Below, piece by piece: positions 61,404-64,000 of a stretch of DNA of 64,000 nt. The stretch comes from Trypanosoma brucei gambiense DAL972 (Eukaryota > Euglenozoa > Kinetoplastea > Trypanosomatida > Trypanosomatidae), in contig NC_026737.1 in NCBI RefSeq assembly GCF_000210295.1, positions 496,001 through 560,000 of the forward strand, written 5' to 3'. Made by a program: the position numbers and the translations under genes. The number at the start of each line of letters is the position of its first letter. Within the stretch, counting starts at the first letter, position 1. The notes under the pieces were generated by a model that worked only from the letters and a program-made list of their open reading frames with translations, was not told the DNA's origin and made no database searches.

Positions 61404-62546
61404 ATGTTGCCTCATTCGGTGCCCACGTCGCCTCATCAGGAACGTGACCGGCCCTTAGAGCAGATGACGGATGAGGAGTTACGACGTGAGTTGGTGATGC
61501 TCATTCGTACGAATGCCATTCTCGCTGAAGAGTCTGCAGGCCTCCAAGCAGATATTAGTGCCCTCTGTGAGGAGTCTGTGAGGTTTCAACAGAGTACAGA
61601 AATTGAAGAAGACAAGGTGACAAATCAGTTGTTGCGGCGCCTTCAGAGCGAGGAGGTGCAGAAACACCGCTTCCACCACCAGATCCTCTGTGAGGAAAAG
61701 GCGCGACGAAAGATCATGGATCAAATCACACAGGTCCGGCAGCAGATGGAGCTAGAGAAACAGCTTGAACAAGAACAGGAAGTGCAGCGGATGGAACTTC
61801 AGCGAAAGCTGATCGATGTGGTGAATAAAAAGATTGAGGTGGAGCGACAGCTGCTGGAAGAACGTCGTGTCCAACTTGAGGCACTAACGACAAAACTAGC
61901 TTCCATAAAGGAAGGATCATTGGCGGCAAAGTCGAAGGTCGACGGGGCTGTTGGTTCTCGAGGAACTCAGGGGCCAAGCGCATCTTCACAGCAGTGTCAG
62001 TCGGGAACAGCAAATATGACGCATGAATCGCCTGCTGCTGCTGCTGCTGTCGCAGCATCCTCTCAGCCTCCACCCGTGAAAACAGAGACGGTACCGTCAT
62101 CGGTAGACTTGCCTGCTTCCGACGTTGCGGGCGATGACACGCATGGCACCATCATTAGGTTAGAGGAGCAGTTGAACCGACTCTTAGAACAACATGCCGC
62201 CGCAACACAGGCAAGTGCAACCAACGAGAGTCTGTGCACAGAGTTGGGTAGGAACCTAGAAACTATTCAGCAAGCAGCTTCGGTTGATAGAGCTCGTACG
62301 CTGAAGTTAAAGGAAGAGCTGCAGGAAGCCAAGCGAAGAGTGGCCGTACTGGAGCAGCGCGCTGCCGTTGGCACGGCGTATGCCGCATCCGATGATAGTT
62401 CTGATTTGCCTACGCCATCGGTCTCCTCCTTGTACGATGACAAGAGACGGGAATCGCTCCTCAATTGCCACCAGCGGTACCCAAGCAGTTGTGTACCACC
62501 ATCATGCTCCGCTTCTGAAGCCGGTGAAGATACACGATCCGTCTAA
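61404..62546 (+). CDS. Coiled-coil protein, 380 aa, unknown
   Basis: I use ATG 61404 (MLPHSVPTSPHQ), giving 380 residues; the frame is open 21 codons further only from a TTG. Two coiled-coil blocks are visible: about residues 20-185 (MTDEELRRELVMLIRTNAIL, then EKQLEQEQEVQRMELQRKLI) and about 245-330 (TIIRLEEQLNRLLEQHAAAT, LKLKEELQEAKRRVAVLEQR). They are separated by a Ser/Gln/Ala-rich linker with an Ala run encoded by a GCTGCTGCTGCTGCT repeat (about 62032-62049). The C-terminus is Ser/Pro-rich. It has no catalytic domain, signal peptide or membrane helix. A cytoskeletal or scaffold role is plausible for such proteins in trypanosomes, but nothing specific supports it. Confidence 0.75.
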   Translation: MLPHSVPTSPHQERDRPLEQMTDEELRRELVMLIRTNAILAEESAGLQADISALCEESVRFQQSTEIEEDKVTNQLLRRLQSEEVQKHRFHHQILCEEKARRKIMDQITQVRQQMELEKQLEQEQEVQRMELQRKLIDVVNKKIEVERQLLEERRVQLEALTTKLASIKEGSLAAKSKVDGAVGSRGTQGPSASSQQCQSGTANMTHESPAAAAAVAASSQPPPVKTETVPSSVDLPASDVAGDDTHGTIIRLEEQLNRLLEQHAAATQASATNESLCTELGRNLETIQQAASVDRARTLKLKEELQEAKRRVAVLEQRAAVGTAYAASDDSSDLPTPSVSSLYDDKRRESLLNCHQRYPSSCVPPSCSASEAGEDTRSV

Positions 62547-63395
62547 GCAGCTGACAATACCAATGCATGGGAACAACTCGGCGTCTAGGGAAGTGGAAAA
62601 TTAGTCACGTGATGTTACAAAGTAGTGGGAATGGGTATATTCGGTTTTTGAGTTTTTTTTTTTGGGGGGGAACATCTTAGAAGGAATTTGGGGATCAGGG
62701 AGACAGAGTTGTGTGTGTGTGTAAATTCTGTGGTTGGGCCGGCAAGAAGAAAGTAACCGGAGTGATATCGGCGGGCGCTCGTCTGTGGGCACGGGTGGTT
62801 ACTGCACTTTTTTTTTTTTGGCCGTTGAGTTTTCAGTCGATTCTACCTTAGTGCGCTCAAGTCCTTCGACTTAACTCTCACCTCATTTCTTTCGATCGTT
62901 CTTTTACTTTATTCTCTCCATTTTGTTTTTTACCACAGCGATGCAGAAAAAAGGCACTTTTCAACCTGTCCTATTTCCTCCCGTCCCCATTACTCCTCCA
63001 GCTGTGACGGTGCACTTCCCCTATTTTCTTATTCCCTCTTTGTTGTTTTTGGTTTATTTTTCCGCGTTTCCCCTTATGTTTCCCTTATATTTGAAACTAC
63101 CAATTATTTTCTTCATGGAAACGCAGGTACAAAAGAAAAATAGTTGTTCCTTGAGGGCGACGAGTGCTTATGTGGTGGAGCCAGTCCCCTTTCTTTACAA
63201 AATGATGCGATCACCCTTGTAAATCCTTTTCCTCCACATGTTTGCGCTCCGTGCGTTGAGCTCGTTTTGCAAAATCGGTTCAGTTTTGTTTTATATCATT
63301 TTTCTCTCCTTGCTATTTCCGTTTTTTTTTTTTCCTTTCCACCTCCTGCTTCCTAATGACCAGCGGGGTACCTCTAGTATCTTTGCTTACCCATT
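62547..63395 (+). other. Intergenic/UTR region
   Basis: No supported gene. A frame at 62923-63222 begins at a non-ATG codon (first ATG at 62941) and reads as Phe/Pro/Leu-rich translated pyrimidine tract, so I reject it. The T13 run near 63319-63332 followed by CTTTCCACCTCCTGC leads to AG at 63362-63363, the probable acceptor for the transporter (5' UTR about 33 bases). Confidence 0.5.
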
Positions 63396-64000
63396 ATGAT
63401 TGAGGGAAGCAGAAACTCAAGCGCCGTAAAGAAGCGGCTGGTCGCCAAACCGTTGGAGGAATGTGCGCCGCTTAACTTGTTGGGTGCGGAGGATGTGATG
63501 GGAGCTCTTCACACTTCTTCAGTGTCATTCTTCACATGGCGAATTCTTCAGACCGTCATCGTGCATTGCTTCGCAGGTGCGCTCTTCGGTTATGGTATAG
63601 GTTTTGTAGGGCCGTACTACACACTTTACAAAATGGGAAGCGATTGTATGACAGTTACAACTCAATCCACCTGCCCGATGTTTATCCCAGAAAAGTGTAC
63701 CTGGAAGGACAACGCATGTAAGTTTGTCGTTGACAACTGTAGCGGACAGTTAAAGGAGGCTTGTGGCGCCAGCAGTTCCTCAAGTGTTTCTCAAACGTGC
63801 TACTGGAACCACAAAACGAACGTGTGCCAGCCGATGGCTGGTTTTACAGCATTACAAAACGGTATCTTTGCTGGCGCGTTTATTTTTGGAGGCTGCATCG
63901 GGTCTCTCATATCCGCTCCTCTTCTCTCAGTGTCGGGACATCGAATAACCTTTCTTTTGTGTGGATTCGTTGGTACGGTAGGGGGTGCGCTGACACACTT
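63396..64000 (+). CDS. Hexose transporter-like MFS protein (5' part, runs off the window)
   Basis: An ATG at 63396 opens a frame of about 201 codons with no stop before the window ends. After a hydrophilic N-terminus of about 50 residues comes a first membrane helix (TVIVHCFAGALFGYGIGFVG). A large Cys-rich exofacial loop with about eight cysteines follows (SDCMTV, STCPMF, EKCTWK, NACKF, DNCSG, EACGA, QTCYW, NVCQP). Helix 2 reads LQNGIFAGAFIFGGCIGSLI, then SVSGHRITFLLCGFVGTVGG. A long, cysteine-rich loop between helices 1 and 2 is the hallmark of kinetoplastid glucose transporters (THT family), and the helix 2 region matches MFS sugar porters. It should carry hexoses across the plasma membrane or an internal membrane. 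The sequence is not one of the classical THT1/THT2 proteins as I remember them, so substrate is uncertain. Confidence 0.82.
   Translation, partial: MIEGSRNSSAVKKRLVAKPLEECAPLNLLGAEDVMGALHTSSVSFFTWRILQTVIVHCFAGALFGYGIGFVGPYYTLYKMGSDCMTVTTQSTCPMFIPEKCTWKDNACKFVVDNCSGQLKEACGASSSSSVSQTCYWNHKTNVCQPMAGFTALQNGIFAGAFIFGGCIGSLISAPLLSVSGHRITFLLCGFVGTVGGALTH

Noticed and set aside
62923..63222. 99-codon frame upstream of the transporter
   Set aside because: It starts at a non-ATG codon and is Phe/Pro/Leu-rich pyrimidine-tract translation lying in the 5' flank of the transporter.

Overview
The window looks like nuclear DNA of an African trypanosome, Trypanosoma brucei or a very close relative. All protein genes are intronless and lie in two long one-way gene arrays. 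Most starts sit behind a pyrimidine-rich tract and an AG, as expected for spliced-leader trans-splicing. Intergenic DNA is rich in T/C runs and (TA)n, and several products are kinetoplastid or flagellar proteins. From memory, a CC2D-like gene, centrin 1 and a hexose-transporter-like gene in this order fit T. brucei chromosome 4. That placement is recollection and was not searched. There are exactly 100 N at 27048-27147, an assembly gap.

Layout. Positions 1-3962 hold the end of a minus-strand array, represented by one large coiled-coil/C2 protein (CC2D-like). Positions 3963-15583 are an 11.6-kb divergent strand-switch region with no convincing gene. By eye the + strand is A/C-rich on the left and G/T-rich on the right, with the lasting change near 8.6-8.8 kb. 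Several poly-G tracts point outward, which fits a bidirectional RNA polymerase II start zone. From 15584 to the end every gene is on the + strand: PP2C phosphatase, Seh1-like nucleoporin, LRR protein, CCDC146/MBO2-like coiled-coil protein, a 174-aa unknown, two related small membrane proteins around the gap, ribosomal protein eL33 (L35a), a decayed gene, a GTPBP1-like GTPase, a large Sec7 ARF-GEF, a 159-aa Cys4 protein, a TPR-DnaJ co-chaperone, ALG2 mannosyltransferase, a class IV aminotransferase-like protein, a 333-aa unknown, centrin 1, a 190-aa Asn/Asp-repeat protein, a POLE4-like histone-fold protein, a 380-aa coiled-coil protein, and the 5' part of a hexose transporter running off the end.

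The genes form no metabolic operon, as is normal for trypanosome polycistrons. Several share cytoskeletal or flagellar roles (CC2D, MBO2-like, centrin 1). Others serve secretion and glycosylation (Sec7 ARF-GEF, ALG2), the nuclear pore (Seh1-like), replication or chromatin (histone fold) and translation (eL33).

The points most worth a second look are the skewed, G-tract-bearing strand-switch region, the frame-broken gene at 29.87-31.23 kb, the paralogous membrane-protein pair with a broken second copy beside the gap, a GTPBP1-like GTPase lacking the switch II histidine, and recurrent T(n)A(n) palindromes. I found no CRISPR array, rRNA, convincing tRNA or intact retroelement. I cannot point to a clear new defence or mobile system.
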